Shown here piece after piece: positions 8,057-15,478 of a stretch of DNA of 48,702 bases. Source of the DNA: Rhodospirillales bacterium (GTDB lineage: Bacteria > Pseudomonadota > Alphaproteobacteria > BOG-932 > Roseiterribacteraceae); contig JAQGIF010000103.1 in NCBI GenBank assembly GCA_028291345.1, positions 1 to 48,702 on the forward strand, read 5' to 3'. A program made the position numbers and the translations under genes. Below the pieces are notes generated by a model. It saw nothing but the letters and a program-made list of their open reading frames with translations. It did not search any database and was not told the origin of the DNA. How positions within the stretch are numbered: position 1 is the first letter of the stretch; the number at the start of each line of letters is the position of its first letter.

Positions 8057-9157
8057 TTACTGCACCTTGGCCGGAGACGCCGGCGCGGGCGCATTCAGCC
8101 CGGGCAACGGCAGGTAAGGCACGACGCCGTTTTTCCCCTCGGCATTGGGATCGATGATGATCTTGCGGGAATGCAGCAGGATCGTCTCCATAGTCTCGAT
8201 ATACATTCGCCGGGCAGTGACGTCGCGCGCCGCCTTATAGGCATCGAGCACAGAGACGAACTGCGCCGCCTCGCCAGTGGCTTCGGCGATCGTCCTGTCC
8301 TTATAGCCGCCGGCATCCTGGATGACTTTTTGCGCCTCGCCGCGTGCGCGGGGCACGATATCGTTACGGTACTTCTCGGCGTCGTTGCGCTGCTGCTCCA
8401 ATTCGGCCCTTGCGCGCTGAACGTCATGGAACGCATCGACGACCGGGAGCGGTGGATCCACCCGCTGCAGCTGGATGGCCGCGATCTGGATGCCGGAATC
8501 GTACCGATCGAGCGTGTTTTGCAGTATACTGGCCGAGCTGGTTTCGATCTGTCCGCGCCCTTCGTTCAACGCCAACTGAACGTCCGTCTGGCCGATGACT
8601 TCGCGCATCGCGCTTTCGGCCGCGCGCTGCAGCACGTCGCCGGGATCGGCGACCTTGAAAAGATATTTCACCGGATCGCGCACCTGCCAAACGATGACGA
8701 AGCCCAACTCGACGATGTTGCTGTCGCCGGTCAGCATCGTTCCCGCGTCGGTCGACTCGCGGCTGTTGCGGGACCCCACCTCGGTCTGATTGCGCCGGGT
8801 GACGTCTACGATCGCGACTGTCTCGATCGGCGCGGGCAAATGATAATGGAGACCGAGCGACTCGGTGCGGGCCCAGGCGCCGAAACGCTGTACGACGGCC
8901 TGTTCATTCGGGTCGACGCGATAGATTCCGCTGAGAAGCCAGATCACCAGCACGACGCCGATCAGCAATAGGATAGCACTTCCGCCGCTGAAGCCCGGCC
9001 ACCATTCGCTGAGCCGTTCCTGGCTCTGGCGTAGCATTGCCTCGAAATCGTTCGGCCCCTTGCCGGCAGGCCCCTTTCCGTTCGAAGGGGGCCGACGCGG
9101 CTCATTTCCACCGGGCGGCGATCCCCACGGGCCTCCGCCTTTGTCGTTCCACGCCAT
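8057..9157 (-). CDS. hflK: HflK, SPFH-domain modulator of FtsH
   Basis: Partner of HflC in the FtsH-regulating membrane complex. Start ATG 9157 (MAWNDKGGGPWGSPPGG) gives the characteristic Gly/Pro-rich N-terminus. A transmembrane helix (about residues 62-80) precedes the SPFH domain (NEQAVVQRFGAWARTESLGLHYHLPAPIE) and a coiled helical segment (RARAELEQQRNDAEKYRND). The C-terminus is Pro/Ala-rich. The family length is about 350-420 residues; this one has 366. It is divergent from mrp across a 117-bp gap that must hold both promoters. Confidence 0.94.
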   Translation of the reverse strand: MAWNDKGGGPWGSPPGGNEPRRPPSNGKGPAGKGPNDFEAMLRQSQERLSEWWPGFSGGSAILLLIGVVLVIWLLSGIYRVDPNEQAVVQRFGAWARTESLGLHYHLPAPIETVAIVDVTRRNQTEVGSRNSRESTDAGTMLTGDSNIVELGFVIVWQVRDPVKYLFKVADPGDVLQRAAESAMREVIGQTDVQLALNEGRGQIETSSASILQNTLDRYDSGIQIAAIQLQRVDPPLPVVDAFHDVQRARAELEQQRNDAEKYRNDIVPRARGEAQKVIQDAGGYKDRTIAEATGEAAQFVSVLDAYKAARDVTARRMYIETMETILLHSRKIIIDPNAEGKNGVVPYLPLPGLNAPAPASPAKVQ

Positions 9158-9274
9158 AACGGATGATCCTCTCGCCCCCATGGGAGCACTTGTTCTATCG
9201 ACGTAGCCTCTATATGTGCCGGTCAGCACGACATTGGCAATTGGCCTGTGCGTTCGATATTCGGAGAGCAAACG

Positions 9275-10459
9275 ATGTCCGGGGTAAATTCGGTGGATGA
9301 GGCAACAATACGCCGGACGCTCGATGGTATTCCGGCGCCGCGTAGCGGCAAAGGATTGCTGGCTGCCGGCTGGATCGGCGGCATCTCGATTGCCGGCGCG
9401 AAGGTGACCGTCGCCCTGGAGGTCGATCCGGCGATCGGTCCGGCGATGGAGTTGCTGAAACGCGAGGTCGAAGTCCGGCTGGGTGCGGTCCCAGGCATTG
9501 AACAGGTCACCGTTGTGCTGTCGGGCAAGCGGGCGAGCTCCCAATCACAGGGTGCCCATCAAGGGCACAACCATGACCATGGGCATGACCATGGACAGGC
9601 GCATCCGCCGCGGAAGGCGCAGGTAGGCGGTGCCGCTGCACCCGGCAACGTGAAGCTGCCGCTGCCCGGCGTCCGCCACATCATAGCGGTCGCATCGGGC
9701 AAGGGCGGTGTCGGAAAATCGACGACCGCCGCCAATGTTGCGCTCTCGCTCCTGGGCCTGGGCTATAAGGTGGGCGTGCTGGATTCCGACATTTACGGCC
9801 CCTCTATGCAGCGGGTGTTGGGGGTTTCCGGCAAACCGGACACTACGGCACAGAAGAAGATGGTGCCGAAGCAGGCCCACGGCCTGAAAGTCATGTCGAT
9901 GGGCTTCCTCGTACCCGAGGATACCGCGATGATCTGGCGCGGCCCGATGGTGATGAGCGCCATCCAGCAGCTTCTGCGGGAAGTCGATTGGGGCGAACTG
10001 GACTTCCTGATCGTCGATATGCCCCCGGGGACCGGCGATGCCCAGCTGACCCTGGCGCAAACCGTTCCGCTTGCCGGCGCCGTCATCGTTTCGACGCCGC
10101 AGGATCTGGCGCTGATCGACGCCGCGCGCGGCGTCACGATGTTCAACAAGGTATCGGTGCCGGTATTGGGCATCGTCGAGAATATGAGTACCTTCATCTG
10201 CCCGAACTGCCAGCATGAGACGCCGATCTTCGGACATGGCGGAGCGCGGGCGGAGGCTGATCGGCTGGGCGTCCGTTTCCTGGGGGAAATCCCACTTGAT
10301 ATGGCCATCCGCGTCACGTCGGACGAAGGGCGCCCGATCGTCATCGACCAGCCGAACGGCCCGCACGCCGCTGCCTATCGCGCCGTGGCCGAAGGCGTCG
10401 TCGCGGTGTTGGAATCGGGCGGCGGCAAGCGGCCGGCACCGGTCATTCGGATGGAATAG
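9275..10459 (+). CDS. mrp: Mrp/ApbC/NBP35-family Fe-S cluster carrier ATPase
   Basis: P-loop ATPase that carries 4Fe-4S clusters to apo-proteins in the cytoplasm. An N-terminal MIP18-like domain (about 1-90) is joined by a linker to the ATPase domain with the deviant Walker A motif SGKGGVGKST, DSDIYGPSM, and VDMPPGTGDAQ. A CxxC pair (FICPNCQHE) binds the bridging cluster. The linker, about residues 93-112, is unusually histidine-rich (HQGHNHDHGHDHGQAH). Start ATG 9275 is preceded by GGAGAG at good spacing; an in-frame GTG at 9248 is less likely. It ends 14 bp before yccF on the opposite strand. Confidence 0.94.
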   Translation: MSGVNSVDEATIRRTLDGIPAPRSGKGLLAAGWIGGISIAGAKVTVALEVDPAIGPAMELLKREVEVRLGAVPGIEQVTVVLSGKRASSQSQGAHQGHNHDHGHDHGQAHPPRKAQVGGAAAPGNVKLPLPGVRHIIAVASGKGGVGKSTTAANVALSLLGLGYKVGVLDSDIYGPSMQRVLGVSGKPDTTAQKKMVPKQAHGLKVMSMGFLVPEDTAMIWRGPMVMSAIQQLLREVDWGELDFLIVDMPPGTGDAQLTLAQTVPLAGAVIVSTPQDLALIDAARGVTMFNKVSVPVLGIVENMSTFICPNCQHETPIFGHGGARAEADRLGVRFLGEIPLDMAIRVTSDEGRPIVIDQPNGPHAAAYRAVAEGVVAVLESGGGKRPAPVIRME

Positions 10460-10460
10460 C

Positions 10461-10485
10461 CGGCGCTTTCGATCTATAAGCGCCG
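10461..10485. terminator. bidirectional hairpin between mrp and yccF
   Basis: CGGCGCTT (10461-10468) pairs with AAGCGCCG (10478-10485) across a 9-nt loop, exactly between the convergent mrp and yccF genes and reaching into the yccF stop region. T-runs are short. It is a likely shared terminator. Confidence 0.5.
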
Positions 10486-10884
10486 AATTCCGGCCGGTAC
10501 GATCTCCTGGCCGATCGGAGCAACCGCCAGTAGCGCCAGCTTGATATGCTGGAACGCGAAGGGAATGCCGATGATTGTGACGGCAAGAGCCAGCGCCGTT
10601 GCCAGGTGCCCGAGCGCCAGCCACCAGCCGGCCAGCAGGAACCAGACGATGTTGCCGACCACGCCCAGCGCGCCGGTGCCGATATCGTCGCGCCCCGTCA
10701 ACAACCGGCGATCGACCGCCATCCGTCCGAACGGCCAGAACGAGAAGCTCGCGATGCTGAAAGCCGCCCGCGCCCACGGGATGCCGACGACTGTGATGAC
10801 CATGACCACGCCGGCTAAGACCCAGGCCAGTCCCATCCAGACGCCGCCGAGGATAAACCATAGAAGATTGAGAATAAGGTTCAT
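10474..10884 (-). CDS. yccF: YccF-domain membrane protein
   Basis: A 136-residue inner-membrane protein with two similar halves. Each has a hydrophobic helix pair and the sequence TVVGIPWARAAF or TIIGIPFAFQHIKL, the repeat that defines YccF domains. In between is the polar WPFGR...GVVGNIVWFLL loop. The function of the family is unknown. The start ATG 10884 overlaps the stop of the preceding membrane protein by 4 bp, placing it as last gene of the thyX operon. Confidence 0.88.
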   Translation of the reverse strand: MNLILNLLWFILGGVWMGLAWVLAGVVMVITVVGIPWARAAFSIASFSFWPFGRMAVDRRLLTGRDDIGTGALGVVGNIVWFLLAGWWLALGHLATALALAVTIIGIPFAFQHIKLALLAVAPIGQEIVPAGIRRL

Positions 10885-11735
10885 GGCTGCATCACCGTGG
10901 TCCCGACGGCGGCCGGACCGCCGCCGCGCACAAGTACGTCGTATGAAAGCGACAACATGACGGTCAGAACCGCCAGATCGACCGCCTTTAGCAAAGCGGA
11001 AGCGATCAGAATCGCCACCGGTCGTTCTATCGGCTTTTGAATACCGGGGTGCAATGTTGACATCGCATCGTGCATCGATGGGATAGCAAGCGCTGCATCG
11101 AGGAGGATGAACGGCAAACTGGTCAGTATTCCGGCCGCGAGCAGCCTCATCCAGTTTCCGCGGGTCGACGACCAGGAAACGCCCAGCCCGTCCATCGAAC
11201 CGACGGCCGCCGCAGGCAGAGCGAGCATAAAGCGCAGAAAAAAGACGCCCAGAAGAAAAGCGATGGCAAAACTGCCGATGAAGATCAGGCCGGCATTCGG
11301 TGCCCCTTGCTTGATCAGGCCGCCGGCGAAGGCGACGATCATGAGCAGCAGCACGAATATTACGGCAAATAAAACCCCAAGCACGGCCAACATGAGCCAC
11401 GCCCGGATATAGCGCAGCAGATTACCGTCGAGGCGCAAAAACCCGATGCCATGCCGCGTCTCGTCCAGCAGCACGGTACGGTGGATTCCGACGATGACCG
11501 ACATGGAAAAAACGATGACCGCAAAGTTGATCAGCAGGATCAACCGTGGGGGTACGAGTTGTGGGCCACCGGCCTCTGCGATCAGGTGCTGAAGATAAAC
11601 ACCGCTCGCCAGATTGACGGCGAACACGAGCAAAAGCGGGACGGCGAGCAGGACTCGATGGTCCCAGACATAGCCATAGCTGCGTTTGACCACAGCCCAT
11701 ACCGGAAGACGTTTTCGAACACCCGATTCGTGCAA
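10881..11735 (-). CDS. polytopic membrane protein, paralog 2 of a tandem pair
   Basis: A 284-residue protein with about six hydrophobic segments and no recognised family. It aligns along its length with the neighbouring gene at 11582-12574: both start with a short basic cytoplasmic stretch ([13 protein letters not shown]), share GIHRTVLLDE, FMLALPAAAVG and end with [17 protein letters not shown]. That identifies a tandem duplication. The start appears to be TTG 11735, preceded by GGGAGG five bases upstream, so it is a well-placed but rare start. The first 154 bases are also read in another frame as the end of the upstream paralog. The stop overlaps the yccF start by 4 bp. Confidence 0.82.
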   Translation of the reverse strand: MHESGVRKRLPVWAVVKRSYGYVWDHRVLLAVPLLLVFAVNLASGVYLQHLIAEAGGPQLVPPRLILLINFAVIVFSMSVIVGIHRTVLLDETRHGIGFLRLDGNLLRYIRAWLMLAVLGVLFAVIFVLLLMIVAFAGGLIKQGAPNAGLIFIGSFAIAFLLGVFFLRFMLALPAAAVGSMDGLGVSWSSTRGNWMRLLAAGILTSLPFILLDAALAIPSMHDAMSTLHPGIQKPIERPVAILIASALLKAVDLAVLTVMLSLSYDVLVRGGGPAAVGTTVMQP

Positions 11736-12574
11736 AGCATCCTCCCGGCAACCCGGTATTTGTCCAACAAGATTAACCCAGTGACGCCGCGCGATAAACT
11801 GCTAAAGCCCGCCGGCTCTCTTGCTGCTGGAGGGCCGCCACCGCGGATCAACACGTCGTATGAAAGAGACAGCATCACGGTCACGACCGTGAGTTGCATC
11901 GAAGAAAGCAGCCCCTGCGTCACCGACACCAAAAGCTCGACCGCACTGTTGCGTGGCTCCGGTAGCAGACGGCTCAGCGCGGCTTCGGCAATCAGGAAAG
12001 GAAGGGCGGTGAGCAGCGTCGCCGCCAGCAATCGAAAGCTGTTCCCTTCCGTACTTTGCCAGATTTCGCGTGGACGCTTTTGCTCCCCCAAAGCCGCCGC
12101 AGGCAGCGCAAGGGCGAGGCGGCTCAGCACCAACGCGACGCCCAGCATGACGGCAAGACCAAACAGCGCACCGGGAGCGCCCGGCTCGGCCCCATTAGCC
12201 GCAATCACTCCCATCACTATTACGGCCGCCGCCAAGGCAAGGATCAGCAAAAGCAGGGTCATCAGGACATATTGAACGAAATGGCGATCCCACCGGAAAA
12301 ACCGGGGGGCCGTGCGCACTTCGCCCAGAAGGACAAAACGATGGAGACCGACGGCGAAAGCCACGGCGAAGAGTTGTTCAGCGGCCGATAAAAGATAGAG
12401 TGCCCCATGGTTCTTCGAACTGAACAATAGGTCGAGTAAAAGCTCGGCCAGGATCGTGACCGCTGCATAGATGAAAAAAGGCGCGGCGAGGATCTCGCGG
12501 CTTTCCCAGGCATACAGGAAACTGCGCTTGACGACGATTTCGATGGGCAGCCGCCTCGGTGAGGCGTCGGTCAT
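11582..12574 (-). CDS. polytopic membrane protein, paralog 1, with extended out-of-frame tail
   Basis: A 330-residue open frame whose first ~249 residues match the downstream paralog: [55 protein letters not shown]. After RGGGPP, where the paralog stops within about ten residues, this frame continues for some 81 residues. The tail is encoded by the intergenic bases and then by the beginning of the next gene in a different frame. It is Cys/Ser/Arg-rich with no membrane character and looks like read-through after loss of the original stop. Start ATG 12574 overlaps the thyX stop (ATGA). The family and function are unknown. Confidence 0.8.
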   Translation of the reverse strand: MTDASPRRLPIEIVVKRSFLYAWESREILAAPFFIYAAVTILAELLLDLLFSSKNHGALYLLSAAEQLFAVAFAVGLHRFVLLGEVRTAPRFFRWDRHFVQYVLMTLLLLILALAAAVIVMGVIAANGAEPGAPGALFGLAVMLGVALVLSRLALALPAAALGEQKRPREIWQSTEGNSFRLLAATLLTALPFLIAEAALSRLLPEPRNSAVELLVSVTQGLLSSMQLTVVTVMLSLSYDVLIRGGGPPAAREPAGFSSLSRGVTGLILLDKYRVAGRMLCTNRVFENVFRYGLWSNAAMAMSGTIESCSPSRFCSCSPSIWRAVFIFST

Positions 12575-13509
12575 CCACTCCGTCCGATCAGAACCATCAG
12601 TTCGTTCCATTCGCGCTTGCTGAGCCCGCTTTGCCCGGCTTCGACAGCCTCGCCCGCCAGCATCCGTTTGACCACCGTCAGGGCCGTGGCCGAAAGCTGT
12701 ACCGCGCCGAGGCGATATTCGCGAAAGGCTTCAGCGGCATACGGTACCCATGCGTCCAAGGTCTGGATCATCGCATCGGCATAAACGCGGATTTCGTATT
12801 GCGCATGAGAATCGGCACGCAACTTTAGAAAGTTCATCAGATTGTGGAGGTCGGTCTTCCAGTACCATTGCGTATAGGTATTGAGCGTCAGGTTGATCCG
12901 CGCCAACTCCCGCGCCAGGCCGCTGCGCTCGGGATCGACAGCAACCCCATCCTCACCCTCATTTAGCATCCAGGCATAGTCGCGATAAGTTTTTTCCGCG
13001 TCATGCTTAAGCAAATCCAGAATCTGGGCGGCCTCATCCCCCGTCAAGACATCGCCCCGGCCCTGCCGGTTGTTCGACGACTGCGCCGCCAGCTGATCGG
13101 GCGCCGGGATATAGAACTCTTTGTCCAGCACGGAATAGCGGGCGGAATATTCGTTCACATTGGCGGTGCGGTGCCGGATCCATTGCCGCGCCACAAAGAC
13201 CGGCAGCTTCACGTGATATTTGATCTCGCACATCTCGAATGGTGTCGAGTGGAAGTGTCGCATGAGATAACGGATCAGGCCCTTGTCATCGGAGACTTTG
13301 CGCGTGCCACGCCCATACGAAACCCGAGCCGCCTGCACGATCGCCGCGTCGTCGCCCATATAATCGACGACACGGACGAAGCCGTGATCGAGCACCGGCA
13401 TCGGCTCGTACAGGATGGCCTCCAGCCCGGGCGATACTGCGCGCAGGGTCGGTGCGGACTGCACGCGCAACGCCTTGATTTCGTCTTGCTGTTCTGGGGT
13501 CAGGCTCAT
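12571..13509 (-). CDS. thyX: flavin-dependent thymidylate synthase
   Basis: Makes dTMP from dUMP using FAD, NADPH and methylenetetrahydrofolate. The ThyX signature [15 protein letters not shown] (consensus RHRx7S) is intact, and surrounding conserved blocks [39 protein letters not shown] and [27 protein letters not shown]-like sequence are present. The length is 312 residues from ATG 13509, the normal size for the longer alphaproteobacterial form; GTG/ATG alternatives lie three codons upstream. It is first gene of a minus-strand chain with the two membrane paralogs and yccF. ThyA is not seen in the window. Confidence 0.95.
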   Translation of the reverse strand: MSLTPEQQDEIKALRVQSAPTLRAVSPGLEAILYEPMPVLDHGFVRVVDYMGDDAAIVQAARVSYGRGTRKVSDDKGLIRYLMRHFHSTPFEMCEIKYHVKLPVFVARQWIRHRTANVNEYSARYSVLDKEFYIPAPDQLAAQSSNNRQGRGDVLTGDEAAQILDLLKHDAEKTYRDYAWMLNEGEDGVAVDPERSGLARELARINLTLNTYTQWYWKTDLHNLMNFLKLRADSHAQYEIRVYADAMIQTLDAWVPYAAEAFREYRLGAVQLSATALTVVKRMLAGEAVEAGQSGLSKREWNELMVLIGRSG

Positions 13510-13593
13510 CGCAAGCAAATATCTCCATCAAAAACCGGGCGCCGAATCGCATGAGACTGGCGAACGGTGGGGCAAGCGCCTATATCTATCAAT

Positions 13594-13610
13594 GTCAGGT
13601 CATGCCTGAC
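13594..13610. promoter_or_regulatory. dyad between thyX and ssrA
   Basis: GTCAGG (13594-13599) and CCTGAC (13605-13610) form a perfect 6-bp inverted repeat with 5-nt spacing, in the divergent gap between thyX and the tmRNA gene. It could be an operator or a short hairpin at the start of the acceptor-side transcript. Confidence 0.3.
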
Positions 13611-13620
13611 TATGGCGATA

Positions 13621-13885
13621 AACGCTTTTTGGAATAGACGTTGTGGACCCGGGGGCGGTACCCGGCGCCTCCACCATTCCCCGGCCGGCTTGCTGGTTGG
13701 GTTCTAAGGGGGCGAAACAGGCTCGACACGCGTAGTAAAGGGAAAGTTTTTGCTCGGCATGATACCGCCGTTATCGGGTCAAACACACTAGGTGCCAACG
13801 ATAACGTTGAAACCCTCGCCCTCGCTGCCTAAACAGCAGTGATAAGCGCGGTTCGGGGGGCACCGGGCAACAGAAGCCCCCCACT
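13621..13885 (+). ncRNA. ssrA: tmRNA, circularly permuted two-piece form
   Basis: Rescues stalled ribosomes and tags the nascent peptide. The acceptor piece comes first. Its T-arm is CCGGG/CCCGG (13649-13653, 13661-13665) with loop GGCGGTA, then CGCCTCC and ACCA ending at 13676. After a 31-nt intervening segment the coding piece starts at 13708 with GGGGGCG, which pairs perfectly with CGCCTCC and makes the G3-U70 pair that marks alanine tRNAs. The tag frame 13794-13832 encodes ANDNVETLALAA and stops with TAA; the Ala-Ala end suits ClpX. A GGGGGGC/GCCCCCC stem (13855-13882) lies near the 3' end. The outer ends are approximate. sspB follows immediately. Confidence 0.93.
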
Positions 13886-13980
13886 TAATCCTTCTTCGCG
13901 GCGCCCATCGCGAATCAGCCGCTATATTTCGCCCGGCCGGCGCAGTACGATCAGGCCTTCGCAGCCCCGGACCGACGATC

Positions 13981-14466
13981 ATGGCCAAAGAGATATTGCA
14001 ATATAACGTGATGGTTGAAGCGGCTTTGCGCGCTGTGGTGCGTCAGGCCCTGGCCGAGGTCGCCGAAGCGGGACTACCTGGGAACCATCACTTCTACATC
14101 ACCTTCCGCACCGGGCATCCCGGCGTGCAGGTGCCGGATTACCTCAAGGTCCGTTATCCGGCCGAGATGACGATCGTACTGCAGTTCCAGTTTTATGACC
14201 TGCAGCTGGATGATAACGCCTTCAGCGTGACCTTAACCTTCAACAACGCGCCGGAGCGGCTGATCATTCCGCTGCGCGCCATCACTGTGTTCGCCGATCC
14301 CTCGGTCAATTTCGTTCTGCCGTTCCAGCCTGCGGAAACTACCCTCGAGGAAGAGCCGGCACCGGTTACCACAGCTAAAACCAAGCCGCAGCCCGCCGCC
14401 AAGCCAACCGACGACGGCGAAAAGACTGGCGAAGTCGTCTCGCTCGATAAATTCCGCAAGAAGTGA
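13981..14466 (+). CDS. sspB: SspB-family adaptor for ClpXP (alphaproteobacterial type)
   Basis: Delivers ssrA-tagged proteins to the ClpXP protease. The 161-residue protein has the conserved peptide-binding fold sequence (NHHFYITFRTGHPGVQVPDYLK, MTIVLQFQFYDLQ, FNNAPERLIIPLRAITVFADPSVNF), an Ala/Pro/Lys-rich flexible linker, and a C-terminal ClpX-tethering motif GEVVSLDKFRKK. It lies about 100 bp downstream of the tmRNA gene whose tag it should bind, in the same direction. Its stop overlaps the GTG start of miaA. Confidence 0.93.
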   Translation: MAKEILQYNVMVEAALRAVVRQALAEVAEAGLPGNHHFYITFRTGHPGVQVPDYLKVRYPAEMTIVLQFQFYDLQLDDNAFSVTLTFNNAPERLIIPLRAITVFADPSVNFVLPFQPAETTLEEEPAPVTTAKTKPQPAAKPTDDGEKTGEVVSLDKFRKK

Positions 14467-15425
14467 CAAAACCCGACGCTGAGGTCGTCGTCCTGTATGG
14501 ACCGACCGCCAGTGGCAAATCCGATTTGGCCGCAGCATTGGCGGAGCGGCTGAACGGGGTTGTCATCAATGCCGACAGCCTCCAGGTCTATTCCGAACTC
14601 AAGATACTCACCGCCCGTCCCGACGATGCAGCGCGGGCGCGCGCGCCACATCGTCTGTTCGGTATCCTGCCGGCGGTTGAGGCAAGTTCCGCCGCCTGGT
14701 GGCGAGATGCCGCCTTGGCCGAGATCGCAGCCGCCCACGCGGCGGGGAAACGAGCCGTCCTCGCCGGCGGGACCGGTCTTTACCTGAAGACCTTGATCGA
14801 CGGCCTGTCGCCCGTGCCTGCGGCGGATATGAAAGCGCGGGCACAAGCGACCGCCCTATATTCCGCAATTGGGGGAGAGGCCTTTCGTACCGCACTGGCC
14901 GACCGCGATCCCGCGGCTGCCGCGCGTCTAATGGCCGGCGACAGCCAGCGTCTGATCCGCGCATGGGAAGTGGTTGAGGCGACCGGTACGCCATTGTCGG
15001 CTTGGCAGGCCCTGCCCAAAAATCCGGGCCATACGCTGAAATTTTGCCTGATCGGCCTGATGCCGCCGCGCGACCAGCTCTATGCCCGGATCGATCGTCG
15101 GTTCGAAACGATGCTGGACCGGGGGGCGATCGATGAAGCGGCGCGGTTCGATGCGCTGGGTCTTTCACCGGCACTTCCCGCCAACAAGGCACTGGGTCTG
15201 CGAGAATTGCGCCGGCATTTGAAAGGCGAGATCGATTTGACTGAGGCTGTACGACTGGCGCAGCAGGCAAGCCGCAATTATGCGAAGCGCCAGGTGACAT
15301 GGTTCCGTCACCAGTTGCCGGACGATAAAAAAACTCCGGTCTCGCATGTCAGGCATGTGTCATTTGAGGAACTTTCGGAAAGAAATCCGACCGAAATCAT
15401 GTCGTTTATTCTCCACCCCGGTTGA
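14463..15425 (+). CDS. miaA: tRNA dimethylallyltransferase
   Basis: Adds a dimethylallyl group to A37 of tRNAs reading U-starting codons. The N-terminal P-loop GPTASGKSDLA, the substrate motif NADSLQVYSELKILTARP, VLAGGTGLYLKTL and the C-terminal ASRNYAKRQVTWFRHQ are all present in a normal 320-residue protein. It starts with GTG at 14463, overlapping the sspB stop (GTGA), so it is coupled to sspB. It ends 4 bases into the promoter of ilvB. Confidence 0.95.
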   Translation: MTKPDAEVVVLYGPTASGKSDLAAALAERLNGVVINADSLQVYSELKILTARPDDAARARAPHRLFGILPAVEASSAAWWRDAALAEIAAAHAAGKRAVLAGGTGLYLKTLIDGLSPVPAADMKARAQATALYSAIGGEAFRTALADRDPAAAARLMAGDSQRLIRAWEVVEATGTPLSAWQALPKNPGHTLKFCLIGLMPPRDQLYARIDRRFETMLDRGAIDEAARFDALGLSPALPANKALGLRELRRHLKGEIDLTEAVRLAQQASRNYAKRQVTWFRHQLPDDKKTPVSHVRHVSFEELSERNPTEIMSFILHPG

Positions 15426-15450
15426 CCCGACGCGTTTACGCTCCTACGTT
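15422..15450 (+). promoter_or_regulatory. sigma-70-type promoter of ilvBNC
   Basis: TTGACC (15422-15427), 17-bp spacer, TACGTT (15445-15450). The -35 element overlaps the miaA stop codon. The transcript would begin near 15457, about 22 nt before the ilvB ATG, which leaves no room for a leader-peptide attenuator here. Confidence 0.5.
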
Positions 15451-15478
15451 GCGCCCCGACAATTCAAGGAAATGCGGC

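Noticed and set aside
8171-8971. 266-codon plus-strand frame opposite hflK
   Set aside because: Pure antisense shadow of a conserved gene in GC-rich DNA; its composition is Arg/Asp/His-rich without domain features.
13641-13676. A separate tRNA gene at the CCA-ending arm
   Set aside because: Only a T-arm and acceptor strand are present; the partner strand is the 5' end of the tmRNA coding piece, so it is the tmRNA acceptor piece.
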